Part shown: positions 1 through 6,999 of the stretch, in pieces
Numbering within the stretch: position 1 is the stretch's first letter
Layout of the letters: each line of letters starts with the position of its first letter
DNA from: Anaerolineales bacterium
GTDB taxonomy: Bacteria > Chloroflexota > Anaerolineae > Anaerolineales > Villigracilaceae
Reading direction: 5' to 3'
Length of the DNA stretch: 33,563 bases
Assembly: GCA_021462845.1 (NCBI GenBank)
Contig: JAJTXU010000024.1
Span: forward strand, 1 to 33,563
Made by a program: the position numbers and the translations under genes
The notes under the pieces: model-generated
Told to the model about the DNA's origin: nothing
Databases searched by the model: none
The model's input: the letters and a program-made list of their open reading frames with translations, nothing else

Positions 1-714
1 AGCGGAAACGACCAGGCGGTGAAAGAGGAAGACCGTTCCCCCTTCTCCGGCGGCAAACGCGTGCTGATAGACAATCTGCTGACAAAAGATCAAACCGCCG
101 GGATCGCGCTCGTTTGCTATCTTCTTGGGAGTCTGGCGGGTTTATCCATAACGATGTGGCGCGAACCGAGAGCGCTCTGGCTTGGAATCGCAGGCGTTGC
201 GTTGGCATACTTCTATCACGCGCCGCCGTTCAAACTTTCGTATCGCGGATTGGGCGAAGTGGCAGTCGCCGCAACGTATGGCCCGATCATTGGCGCGGGG
301 ACGTATCTCGTTCAGCGTGGCGCGATCTCGGCAGAGATCATCCTCGGTTCGAGCCTGCTTGGAATTCTGATCGGCGCGTTCCTACTCGTCAACGAATTTC
401 CAGATTACCACGCAGACCAAAGCGCGGACAAAAAGACAATCGTTGTGCGGCTGGGAAGAAAAACCGCCAGCCGAGTGTTTGCGGGAATCGTCGCGATCCC
501 GTTCGTTGCTTTGCTTGTTCTGCCGTTTCTGAATTATCCATTCACCCTCTGGCTGGGATTCATCGCGGTGGCGCCGGCGTTTTCGGCGGTCAAACGCCTG
601 TTGCGCAACCCAGAGACAACGACTCAGATCATCTCTGCGCAGGCTGGCGCATTGTTGACATTTCTACTTTTCGCGCTTGGGACCGGCGTTGGGTTCTTGT
701 TAACTCATAGTTAG
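1..714 (+). CDS. UbiA-family prenyltransferase, 5'-truncated by window edge
   Basis: This is the C-terminal 237 residues of a polytopic UbiA-family enzyme. The family joins a polyprenyl chain to an aromatic acceptor, for example in MenA-type menaquinone synthesis. The reading frame is open from base 1 and starts with SGNDQAVKEEDR, which matches the end of the family's first Asp-rich motif (NDxxDxxxGND). The GTG at position 19 is therefore an internal codon and the real start lies upstream. The second Asp motif, NEFPDYHAD, is visible near bases 391-417, and several hydrophobic segments follow. A menaquinone role would fit the quinone-reactive NrfD-type complex downstream, but that is inference; heme or chlorophyll prenylation cannot be excluded from this fragment. 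Confidence 0.85.
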   Translation, partial: SGNDQAVKEEDRSPFSGGKRVLIDNLLTKDQTAGIALVCYLLGSLAGLSITMWREPRALWLGIAGVALAYFYHAPPFKLSYRGLGEVAVAATYGPIIGAGTYLVQRGAISAEIILGSSLLGILIGAFLLVNEFPDYHADQSADKKTIVVRLGRKTASRVFAGIVAIPFVALLVLPFLNYPFTLWLGFIAVAPAFSAVKRLLRNPETTTQIISAQAGALLTFLLFALGTGVGFLLTHS

Positions 715-767
715 ACAAACCATGGAACAAGATTTATCTTGCTACTTGCTCGTTGTTTCGATACGCA

Positions 768-789
768 ACCGCAAAGTGAACTTTGCGGT
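768..789. repeat. 9-bp palindromic hairpin upstream of the DUF411 gene
   Basis: A perfect inverted repeat, ACCGCAAAG and CTTTGCGGT around a TGAA loop, lies between the prenyltransferase stop and the next gene. No T-run follows, so a rho-independent terminator is not well supported. It is preceded by TTTCGATACG, a motif that recurs in the palindromes at 15980-16028 and 16074-16120. It is probably a degenerate dispersed repeat or an mRNA-end hairpin. Confidence 0.5.
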
Positions 790-815
790 ACGAAGTTCCA
801 AAGAAAGGAATTCAA

Positions 816-1265
816 ATGAAAAAACCGTTCATCCTGTTCGTTATACTCTTCATCTTGTTGAGCGCGTGCGCAAGTGAAAATTCAGGCGGGATTCCCATCA
901 CCGTCTATCGCTCGCCTACCTGAGGTTGCTGTGGCGACTGGGTGCAGTACGTCGAAGAGAACGGCTTTGATGCGACCATGAAAAATGTGCAAGATATGGG
1001 TCCCATCAAAATCCAATATCAGGTGCCTGTCGAACTCCAGTCGTGCCACACTGCCATCGTGGATGGCTACGTGATCGAAGGACATGTTCCAGTTTCCGAA
1101 ATCAACCGCCTGCTTGCGGAGAAGCCAGATGCTATTGGCTTAGCAGTCGCGGGGATGCCCATCGGCTCGCCCGGAATGGAGACAGCGGGCGTGGCAACTC
1201 AACCGTACGAGGTGATCTTATTTTTCGCCGATGGCAGGTGGGATGTGTATGCCAGTTACCCGTAA
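816..1265 (+). CDS. DUF411/CopG-like lipoprotein, candidate selenoprotein (TGA at codon 36)
   Basis: Read through TGA 921-923, this ORF encodes 149 residues. It has a lipoprotein signal (Cys18 in LLSAC), then SPT-U-GCCGDW at residues 33-42, then the DUF411 (COG3019) hallmarks SCHTAIVDGYVIEGHVP (Cys77, His78, His90) and GMPIGSPGME (about 113-122). The family normally has CGCC where this gene encodes UGCC, so the TGA sits exactly on a conserved redox or metal-binding Cys. ATG 816 has a good AAAGGAA ribosome site at 804-810. The only later in-frame start, GTG 942, has none and would remove the signal peptide and the CxCC motif. A SECIS-like hairpin follows the TGA. CopG-type proteins act in periplasmic copper handling; here the protein would sit on the outer membrane face. 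The alternatives are a nonsense mutation or a sequencing error. Confidence 0.8.
933..953 (+). promoter_or_regulatory. Candidate bacterial SECIS element
   Basis: The strand folds as GGCG-ACTG, loop GGTG (941-944), CAGT, one bulged A (949), CGTC. This is an eight-pair stem with one G-U pair and a single bulge. Seventeen bases separate the TGA (921-923) from the apical loop, and the loop begins with GG. These features match the general rules for bacterial SECIS elements as I recall them: loop 16-37 nt after UGA, a G in the first two loop bases, and a short upper stem. The hairpin lies wholly inside coding sequence, as bacterial SECIS elements do. The fold was done by eye. Confidence 0.65.
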
Positions 1266-1390
1266 AAAAATTCGGACACGTCTTTTATGACATTTGTCAC
1301 TGCAAAGAGGACAGAATTTAACTGTCTATTAATCTAGCGCTCACATAGAATTCAGGACGTAACTTCTCTCCATGCTCGTATTTGATCTGT

Positions 1391-1417
1391 TTGAACAAGT
1401 GTGGCAACAACTATGCT
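1391..1417 (+). promoter_or_regulatory. Possible promoter of the decaheme cytochrome gene
   Basis: TTGAAC (1391-1396) and TATGCT (1412-1417) resemble -35 and -10 boxes with a short 15-nt spacer. Transcription would begin about 24 nt before the start codon and leave room for the AAAGGAG ribosome site at about 1433-1439. Match quality is moderate only. Confidence 0.3.
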
Positions 1418-1447
1418 AAGGACTGAAAACTGAAAGGAGATGCCACG

Positions 1448-3631
1448 ATGAAGTTGAAAAACGTACTGATTGCTATTGGAGCGACTCTCGTCTTCGGGGT
1501 TATTATTACTGCCTGCGGTTCCACCCCGACAGCCGCTCCGACCGAACCGCCCACTCCCACCGAAATCCCTGCTCTCATTCCAGATACTCCCTATCTGGCG
1601 GAGTGGCAAGAATCGGGTCATGCGGATGTGGCAAGCGAGCCCTTCCGTCATTGGGATGGGGAAGACCCAGCCGAGGTGCCTGCCTCGTGCGCAAAATGCC
1701 ACACCACCACAGGCTACCAGGATTTTCTCGGCGTAGATGGGAGCGAACTGTCCAAGGTGGATGCCGCCGTCCCTGCGAGTGAAGCGCAAGGCATCCAGTG
1801 TGTGGCTTGTCACAATGCCGTAACGATCTCCAAGACAACGGTCACCTTCCCTTCGGGCATGACGGTTACCGCAGGCGACGATACGCGTTGCATGGAGTGC
1901 CATCAAGGACGCGAGTCGAAAGTTAGCGTGGATGCCCAGATCGAAGAGTTTGCCGCTACCGATCCCGATGCAGTAGTGGCGCCGATCAAGGACGATCAAG
2001 GCAACGATGTGTTCTTCGGCTTCCGCAACGTGCATTATTATGCCGCGGCGGCAACGCTCTATGGCGGCAAAGCCATGGGTGGATATCAGTACGAAGGTCT
2101 CGCCTACGACTCGAAAAATCAACATGTGGAAGGTTTTGATTCATGCATCGGTTGCCATGATCCGCACACGTTAGATGTGAAGGTGGAAAGTTGCGCGGAA
2201 TGCCACGATGACGTCAAGACTGTCGAAGATTTGACGGATGTCCGTATGATTAGTTCGGCCAGTGACTACGATGGCGATGGCGACGTGGAAGAGGGCATGT
2301 ACTACGAGGTGGAAGGCTTGCGAGAAGTTCTGTATGCCGAAATTCAGGCATATTCCGCGAATACTGCCGGAGCCGCGCTGGTATATGATTCGTCCGCATA
2401 TCCATATTTCTTCAACGACACCAACGCCAATGGCGCTGTAGATGAAGGAGAAGCCGCGTTCCCGAACGCTTATTCCACCTGGACCCCGCGCTTGTTAAAA
2501 GCCGCGTACAACTATCAAGTATCGCTCAAAGATCCCGGCGCATACGCGCACGGCGGCAAATATATGATCCAATTGATGTATGACTCGATCGCCGATCTGG
2601 GCGGCGATGTGAGCGGGCTCGCCCGCAGTGACGCCGGTCACTTTGCCGGGGATACCGAAGCGTTCCGACATTGGGATGGCGAAGAAGAAGGCAATGGAGT
2701 AGTTCCATTTGGTTGTGTGAAGTGCCATACGGCGACCGGCCTGCCCGATTTCCTTGCGGCAGGAGGATCGAACATGGTCAACGCAACCGGCACAACGACC
2801 ATAGTTGGGCTTGGCCCGGCTCCATCCAGCAATGGGTTTGCCTGCGCCACATGCCATCTTAGCGAATCGTTCCCCGATCGATATACCGTCAATTCGGTTA
2901 TCTTCCCCAGCGGCAAAACGGTCAGCTACGGCGGCAAGGATGCGGATGGGAACTTCCTGCCGGACGACTCAAATTTGTGCATTTCCTGCCATCAAGGGCG
3001 CGAATCTACAACCAGCATGAATAACGCTCTGCGCGGCAAAGACCTCGACACTGTGGACGCGAAGATCCGCTTCAAGAATATCCATTACTTTGCGGCAGGC
3101 GCAACACTCTTCGGCGCAGATGTGCAAGGCGCGTACATGTACGAAGGCAAAGAATATGCCGGCATGAACCTGCACGCCTCTGAAGAAGGGAAAGCCAACA
3201 AGTGCCAGGATTGTCACGATGTTCACGCGCTCGAACCCAAGGTTGAATCTTGTGAGACCTGTCACGATACCACCGACCCAACTACCATCCGCGAGACAGA
3301 CGTGGATTACGATGGCGATGGCGATGTAGCCGAAGGAATCAGCGGCGAAATCGCCACATTGACCGAAGCGCTTTACGCGCAGATGCAGGCATATTCAGAA
3401 GCGCACGGCGGGATCATCTCATACGATCCGCTCGCCTATCCGTACTTCTTCGGCGCTGACGGGAAAGGGTACGCCGCCTGGACGCCACGACTCGCCAAAG
3501 CCGCATTCAACTACCAGTACGTTCAGAAAGACCCCGGCGCATTTGCCCACAACCCGAAGTTTGTCATCCAGTTCCTGATCGACTCGATCGAAGACCTCGG
3601 CGGCGACGTTAGCAAGTACACGCGCCCATAA
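1448..3631 (+). CDS. Decaheme c-type cytochrome lipoprotein with duplicated pentaheme modules
   Basis: This 727-residue exported protein has a lipobox ending at Cys23 (VIITAC) and a Pro/Thr-rich linker. Ten CxxCH heme sites start at residues 81, 118, 148, 233, 249, 423, 466, 511, 586 and 602. The protein is an internal tandem duplication: each half carries FRHWDGE, CxKCHT, CHQGRES, a F-[RK]-N-[VI]-HY block, a DYDGDGDV acidic loop (about 273-280, repeated near 620) and a closing ATP-free block with WTPRL and KDPGA[YF]AH. The acidic loops look like Ca-binding loops. It is probably tethered to the outer face of the membrane and conducts electrons to or from an extracellular partner. A terminator-like hairpin follows it, so it may be transcribed separately from the heptaheme-FeS-NrfD genes, although it probably works with them. 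I do not recognise a specific enzyme activity. Confidence 0.92.
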   Translation: MKLKNVLIAIGATLVFGVIITACGSTPTAAPTEPPTPTEIPALIPDTPYLAEWQESGHADVASEPFRHWDGEDPAEVPASCAKCHTTTGYQDFLGVDGSELSKVDAAVPASEAQGIQCVACHNAVTISKTTVTFPSGMTVTAGDDTRCMECHQGRESKVSVDAQIEEFAATDPDAVVAPIKDDQGNDVFFGFRNVHYYAAAATLYGGKAMGGYQYEGLAYDSKNQHVEGFDSCIGCHDPHTLDVKVESCAECHDDVKTVEDLTDVRMISSASDYDGDGDVEEGMYYEVEGLREVLYAEIQAYSANTAGAALVYDSSAYPYFFNDTNANGAVDEGEAAFPNAYSTWTPRLLKAAYNYQVSLKDPGAYAHGGKYMIQLMYDSIADLGGDVSGLARSDAGHFAGDTEAFRHWDGEEEGNGVVPFGCVKCHTATGLPDFLAAGGSNMVNATGTTTIVGLGPAPSSNGFACATCHLSESFPDRYTVNSVIFPSGKTVSYGGKDADGNFLPDDSNLCISCHQGRESTTSMNNALRGKDLDTVDAKIRFKNIHYFAAGATLFGADVQGAYMYEGKEYAGMNLHASEEGKANKCQDCHDVHALEPKVESCETCHDTTDPTTIRETDVDYDGDGDVAEGISGEIATLTEALYAQMQAYSEAHGGIISYDPLAYPYFFGADGKGYAAWTPRLAKAAFNYQYVQKDPGAFAHNPKFVIQFLIDSIEDLGGDVSKYTRP

Positions 3632-3653
3632 CGTTGCGCCGAACATCCAAGAG

Positions 3654-3684
3654 CAAGGCGGCGGTACAGGTACCCGCCGCCTTG
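3654..3684 (+). terminator. Strong hairpin after the decaheme gene
   Basis: CAAGGCGGCGG (3654-3664) pairs perfectly with CCGCCGCCTTG (3674-3684) around a 9-nt loop, and TTGTTGTTA follows. The stem is very stable but the T-tract is interrupted, so this may be a partial terminator that sets the ratio of the decaheme mRNA to downstream genes. Confidence 0.7.
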
Positions 3685-3814
3685 TTGTTAGACAATGTCG
3701 ATGGAGATGACGTTTATTGTCCTAATTGATGACAGTCTACACTAACTCATAAAACAATCAACCTGTACCATTGATCTCGGATCAATCCACCCTGATTACG
3801 GGAGATGCCCTACA

Positions 3815-4636
3815 ATGAAACCAACAAAATCCTTGTTTTTCCTCGCCAGCCTAATTGCCCTGTCTATAACGCTCGCCGCGTTGGTTTTTGTCCCTTCTCA
3901 AAACGTTTCCGCGGTTGAGCAACGGGCTGTTCAAAACCCAAACGAATGCACGGACTGTCACGATCTGGCATACAACTTGTGGGAACACAGCCCTCACCGT
4001 GAGGCGAATGTCAGTTGTACGGTCTGCCATAAACTTGCAGATACCTCCGGCAAACATCCCGACACGGCAAAATTCACAATCGAGAATGAAAGCGACACGT
4101 GTATCGCCTGCCACTCCAATGTAACAGATAAAGATGTTGCCGGGCAGATGGCGATTAGCCAACACGGTCAAATGGGCTTGAAGTGTGTCAGTTGCCATGA
4201 ACAACACTCACAAGGTATGAAACTCGCCGATGGATCGAATACGGTTTGCGAGAACTGCCACAAGGATGAAATGAACGTCACGCTCAAATCGACTCATTTC
4301 GCGGCGGGCTTGACCTGTGAAAACTGCCACATGGGACGGGAGAACGACCACACCATGATCGTCTCGGTTGCCTCTTGCGAGTCGTGCCATAATAACCTCC
4401 ACGAGGCAAAGGTTATGCGTGACGCGGGACTCGAGATCAAGGCAATGGGCAACATCGATACCCCGGCTGAAAACACTCCTGCGCCTGCCGAAATCGTGGA
4501 AGAACCGTCGGAACCCGTACAAGGCGGCGTGGCATTGCCCAACTGGCTATATGTGTTGGGCGGGTTCATCTTTGGCGGCGTGATCGCTTGGGCGCTCATC
4601 GGCAAAGAGCCGGGCAAGCCCTCCTCTTCCGAATAA
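3815..4636 (+). CDS. Membrane-anchored heptaheme c-type cytochrome
   Basis: This 273-residue protein has an N-terminal signal or anchor (about residues 5-30). Seven CxxCH sites start at residues 45, 68, 96, 124, 145, 168 and 188, and many spare His residues could serve as distal ligands (for example SPH, HFAAG, NDHT). A Pro/Glu-rich linker (about 215-238) leads to a C-terminal transmembrane helix (about 241-263) and a short cytoplasmic tail. The start ATG is preceded by GGGAG at about 3800. The next two genes encode an FeS subunit and an NrfD-type membrane subunit, the usual partners of cytochrome subunits in Nrf-, Qrc- and Hmc-like complexes. Its likely job is to move electrons between the FeS/NrfD pair and the decaheme lipoprotein. 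The order of electron flow is inferred. Confidence 0.9.
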   Translation: MKPTKSLFFLASLIALSITLAALVFVPSQNVSAVEQRAVQNPNECTDCHDLAYNLWEHSPHREANVSCTVCHKLADTSGKHPDTAKFTIENESDTCIACHSNVTDKDVAGQMAISQHGQMGLKCVSCHEQHSQGMKLADGSNTVCENCHKDEMNVTLKSTHFAAGLTCENCHMGRENDHTMIVSVASCESCHNNLHEAKVMRDAGLEIKAMGNIDTPAENTPAPAEIVEEPSEPVQGGVALPNWLYVLGGFIFGGVIAWALIGKEPGKPSSSE

Positions 4637-4672
4637 TACGCGCGTCGTTCTCGAACTTCACGGAGACTCACT

Positions 4673-5509
4673 ATGACCGAGCATGAGACTAAACCAACTT
4701 CTCAAGAGGAAGATAACAAGACTTCACGCCGGGATTTCCTCAAACTGGCGGGGGCGCTGGTGGGAGCCGCCGCGCTGACCCAACTTCCCATGGCGAGAAA
4801 GATGTCCGCCGCCCGCGCCTCGGGAGGCGGAGATGGAACCGGTCATCAATGGGGAATGCTGATCGACATCAACCTGTGCATCGGTTGCCAATACTGTACC
4901 TTTGCTTGTAACGCGGTCAATAATCTCGCCGACGATATGCGTTATTGCGTAGTTACCACCGAAACCACGCGATCAGGCGAAGAATTCTTCCTCTCTCGCC
5001 CGTGTATGCATTGCGACGAAGCCCCCTGCGTGCAAGCCTGTCCTGTAGCCGCGACACGCAAACGCCCAGATGGCATTGTAGAAATGGATTACGACCGCTG
5101 TATAGGATGCAGATATTGCATGGTCGCCTGTCCGTACGATGCGCGCGTGTTCAATTGGAAGGAACCGATCGAACTCAGCCCGCAATCGCCCACGTTTGGA
5201 TATCAGGAAGTGCCAAACCGTCCCCGCGGCGTGGTGGAAAAATGCACATTTTGCTCGCACCGCATCGATGCAGGGCTGGAGCGGGGTCTTGTTCCCGGCG
5301 TCGACCATCAAGCGACTCCCGCGTGCGTGGTTGCCTGCCCCACCAACGCGCGCATCTTCGGCGATATGAACGAAGCGACCAGCCCGATCTCCGTCGCCCT
5401 CGCGGAAGCGACAGTCACCTTGCGCCTGCGAGAGGAACTCAGCACAGAACCTCGCGTTTATTACATCCCGCCCGAATCGCATACAGATAATCCCTTCCAA
5501 GGAAACTAG
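4673..5509 (+). CDS. Tat-exported four-[4Fe-4S] ferredoxin subunit, NrfC/DmsB type
   Basis: This 278-residue iron-sulfur protein has a twin-arginine signal (SRRDFLK, Arg19-Arg20, then a hydrophobic stretch). Four cysteine sets are visible: 69/72/75/79, 111/114/119/123, 143/146/149/153 and 191/194/218/222. This is the arrangement seen in NrfC, DmsB, TtrB and QrcC subunits. Such subunits wire an NrfD-type membrane protein to a catalytic or heme subunit. The Tat signal places it on the outer face, together with the cytochromes. It lies 36 nt after the heptaheme gene and ends 2 nt before the NrfD gene, so it is clearly co-transcribed. No molybdopterin catalytic subunit is encoded nearby. Confidence 0.93.
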   Translation: MTEHETKPTSQEEDNKTSRRDFLKLAGALVGAAALTQLPMARKMSAARASGGGDGTGHQWGMLIDINLCIGCQYCTFACNAVNNLADDMRYCVVTTETTRSGEEFFLSRPCMHCDEAPCVQACPVAATRKRPDGIVEMDYDRCIGCRYCMVACPYDARVFNWKEPIELSPQSPTFGYQEVPNRPRGVVEKCTFCSHRIDAGLERGLVPGVDHQATPACVVACPTNARIFGDMNEATSPISVALAEATVTLRLREELSTEPRVYYIPPESHTDNPFQGN

Positions 5510-5511
5510 CC

Positions 5512-6777
5512 ATGCAAACGGACATTCACATTCCCAGGTTTCGGTTCGGCAAAAAAAACGTGGATATCTTCCCATACTGGGTTGGGCTCCTCTCATTGGG
5601 GATTTTGTTCGGAATGTACGGCGCGTTCATTGTGCTACGAGACGGGTTGGATGTCACCGGTTTGACGAACAAGGTGCCGTGGGGGTTATGGGTTGTGATG
5701 GATTTAGCCTCGATCTCGCTCGGCGGTTCCGCTTTTGTGTTCGGAGTGATCGTCTACCTCATGAAGCTCAAACGGTTTGAAATCGTGGCAAAACTGGCGG
5801 TGTTGCTCGGCTTTCTGGGGTACACCACCGCCGGAATGGTTATCTGGTTCGACTTGGGTCAGCCGTTCCGCTTCTGGCACCCGATGGTGTTCTGGCAACC
5901 CCACTCCCTGCTTTGGGAAATCACCATGTGCGTGATCCTATACCTTGGCGTTCTCTCGGCAGAGATTTTGCCGGTTGTTGTTGAACATTCGTTTTTCTAC
6001 GAGCATTCCCTGCACAAGCGCTACCCGATCATTAAGAAACTGGTAGAACTTGCCAAGAAACTCGCGCACTGGCTTCACAAACTTGTGCCTGTCCTTGCCG
6101 TGGTCGGACTGACGCTTTCCCTGCTTCATCAGGCATCGCTTGGCGCGTACTATTCCGTGCTCAACGGACGCGGCGTGTGGTTCAACCAAAGCGCTCCCGT
6201 TCAATTCGTATTTTCCGCCATGAGCGGCGGGATCGCATTCTTGTTTTTCACGGGCGTCATCATGTTTCGCGTGATGCGCCCGGGCTTGGTCAAGGATGAA
6301 ATTCTGTACGATGTAGCGCGTCTCTCCGGCGGCGTCACTTTGTTGCTTACTTACCTGCGGCTATGGGACTGGGCGGTGACGTACTACTATTCATTTGACG
6401 TGAACATTGCCCTGCAAACCGAAGCATTGAACGCCGTTGCCCCATATTCGTCGACATTTTGGATCGGGCAAATTCTGCTTCCGATCATTGCCGGCGCAGC
6501 GATGTTCTCGGCAAAGTCGATCAAAAACTTCCGATACCTGATGGTTTTTTCTCTCTTCCCCATGGCGGCGGCTGTCCTCACCCGTTGGAATTACAATTTT
6601 GCGGGGTTGATCGCCATGCCCACGTACGATCCATACACGCCGATCATCCGCATCAGTTCCTACACGCCAACTTGGCCCGAGTTCGCCATTGCCACTCTGG
6701 TCGTCAGTTATTGGCTTATGGCATTCAGTTTCGCCGCCCGTTACCTGCCTTTCAAAGGTCCCGACGCCGCGCATTAA
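5512..6777 (+). CDS. NrfD/HybB-family quinone-interacting membrane subunit
   Basis: This 421-residue polytopic protein has about nine to ten hydrophobic segments. Segments such as WGLWVVMDLASISLGG and GMVIWFDLGQPFRFWHP are characteristic of the HybB/QrcD branch of the NrfD/PsrC family, which exchanges electrons with membrane quinones. It starts 2 nt after the FeS gene and is the last gene of the cluster, followed by a clear terminator at 6807-6831. Together with the FeS protein and heptaheme cytochrome it would form a quinol-to-cytochrome (or reverse) oxidoreductase. Whether it is electrogenic cannot be read from the sequence. Confidence 0.92.
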   Translation: MQTDIHIPRFRFGKKNVDIFPYWVGLLSLGILFGMYGAFIVLRDGLDVTGLTNKVPWGLWVVMDLASISLGGSAFVFGVIVYLMKLKRFEIVAKLAVLLGFLGYTTAGMVIWFDLGQPFRFWHPMVFWQPHSLLWEITMCVILYLGVLSAEILPVVVEHSFFYEHSLHKRYPIIKKLVELAKKLAHWLHKLVPVLAVVGLTLSLLHQASLGAYYSVLNGRGVWFNQSAPVQFVFSAMSGGIAFLFFTGVIMFRVMRPGLVKDEILYDVARLSGGVTLLLTYLRLWDWAVTYYYSFDVNIALQTEALNAVAPYSSTFWIGQILLPIIAGAAMFSAKSIKNFRYLMVFSLFPMAAAVLTRWNYNFAGLIAMPTYDPYTPIIRISSYTPTWPEFAIATLVVSYWLMAFSFAARYLPFKGPDAAH

Positions 6778-6806
6778 CGGATACAGAACCAGGTTACAGC
6801 ACATCT

Positions 6807-6831
6807 CCGCCTCCAACTGATTTGGAGGCGG
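6807..6831 (+). terminator. Rho-independent terminator of the cytochrome/NrfD operon
   Basis: CCGCCTCCAA pairs with TTGGAGGCGG (10 bp, loop CTGAT) and is followed by TTTGATTTATT. It lies 30 nt after the NrfD-gene stop. Confidence 0.85.
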
Positions 6832-6945
6832 TTTGATTTATTCACGGATGTTACGCAGTTGGGGTCGAATTGGCTCTCGTAATGCGACCCTTCGATACAC
6901 TCAGGACAAGCATTCATGTCGCTCTTGTGTAAGAATGGCTAGAAT

Positions 6946-6991
6946 TGCGAGATAAATCTCGCAGTACGGTCTTTACTGACGCAAGACAGTA
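6946..6991. other. Two small hairpins between convergent genes
   Basis: GCGAGAT/ATCTCGC (6946-6952, 6955-6961) and TTACTG/CAGTAA (6972-6977, 6986-6991) lie just beyond the 3' end of the minus-strand lipoprotein gene. They may be mRNA 3'-end structures for that gene. Neither is followed by a good T-run on the minus strand. Confidence 0.35.
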
Positions 6992-6999
6992 ATCTCTGC

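Noticed and set aside
19-714. Complete prenyltransferase gene starting at GTG 19
   Set aside because: The frame is open upstream to base 1 and carries the end of the family's first Asp motif, so the gene is cut by the window edge.
942-1265. Short DUF411 ORF beginning at GTG 942, or a pseudogene reading of the locus
   Set aside because: It lacks a ribosome site, the signal peptide and the CxCC motif, while ATG 816 has all of these in the same frame with a single TGA exactly at a conserved Cys position.
816-1265. Genome-wide reassignment of TGA to Trp or Gly
   Set aside because: Other genes in the window, such as the CPBP protease (13313) and the histone-like gene (9747), end in TGA, so TGA is a normal stop.
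1352-2125. Minus-strand ORF of 257 codons opposite the decaheme gene
   Set aside because: The heme motifs and lipoprotein signal on the plus strand identify the real gene; the antisense frame has no family features.
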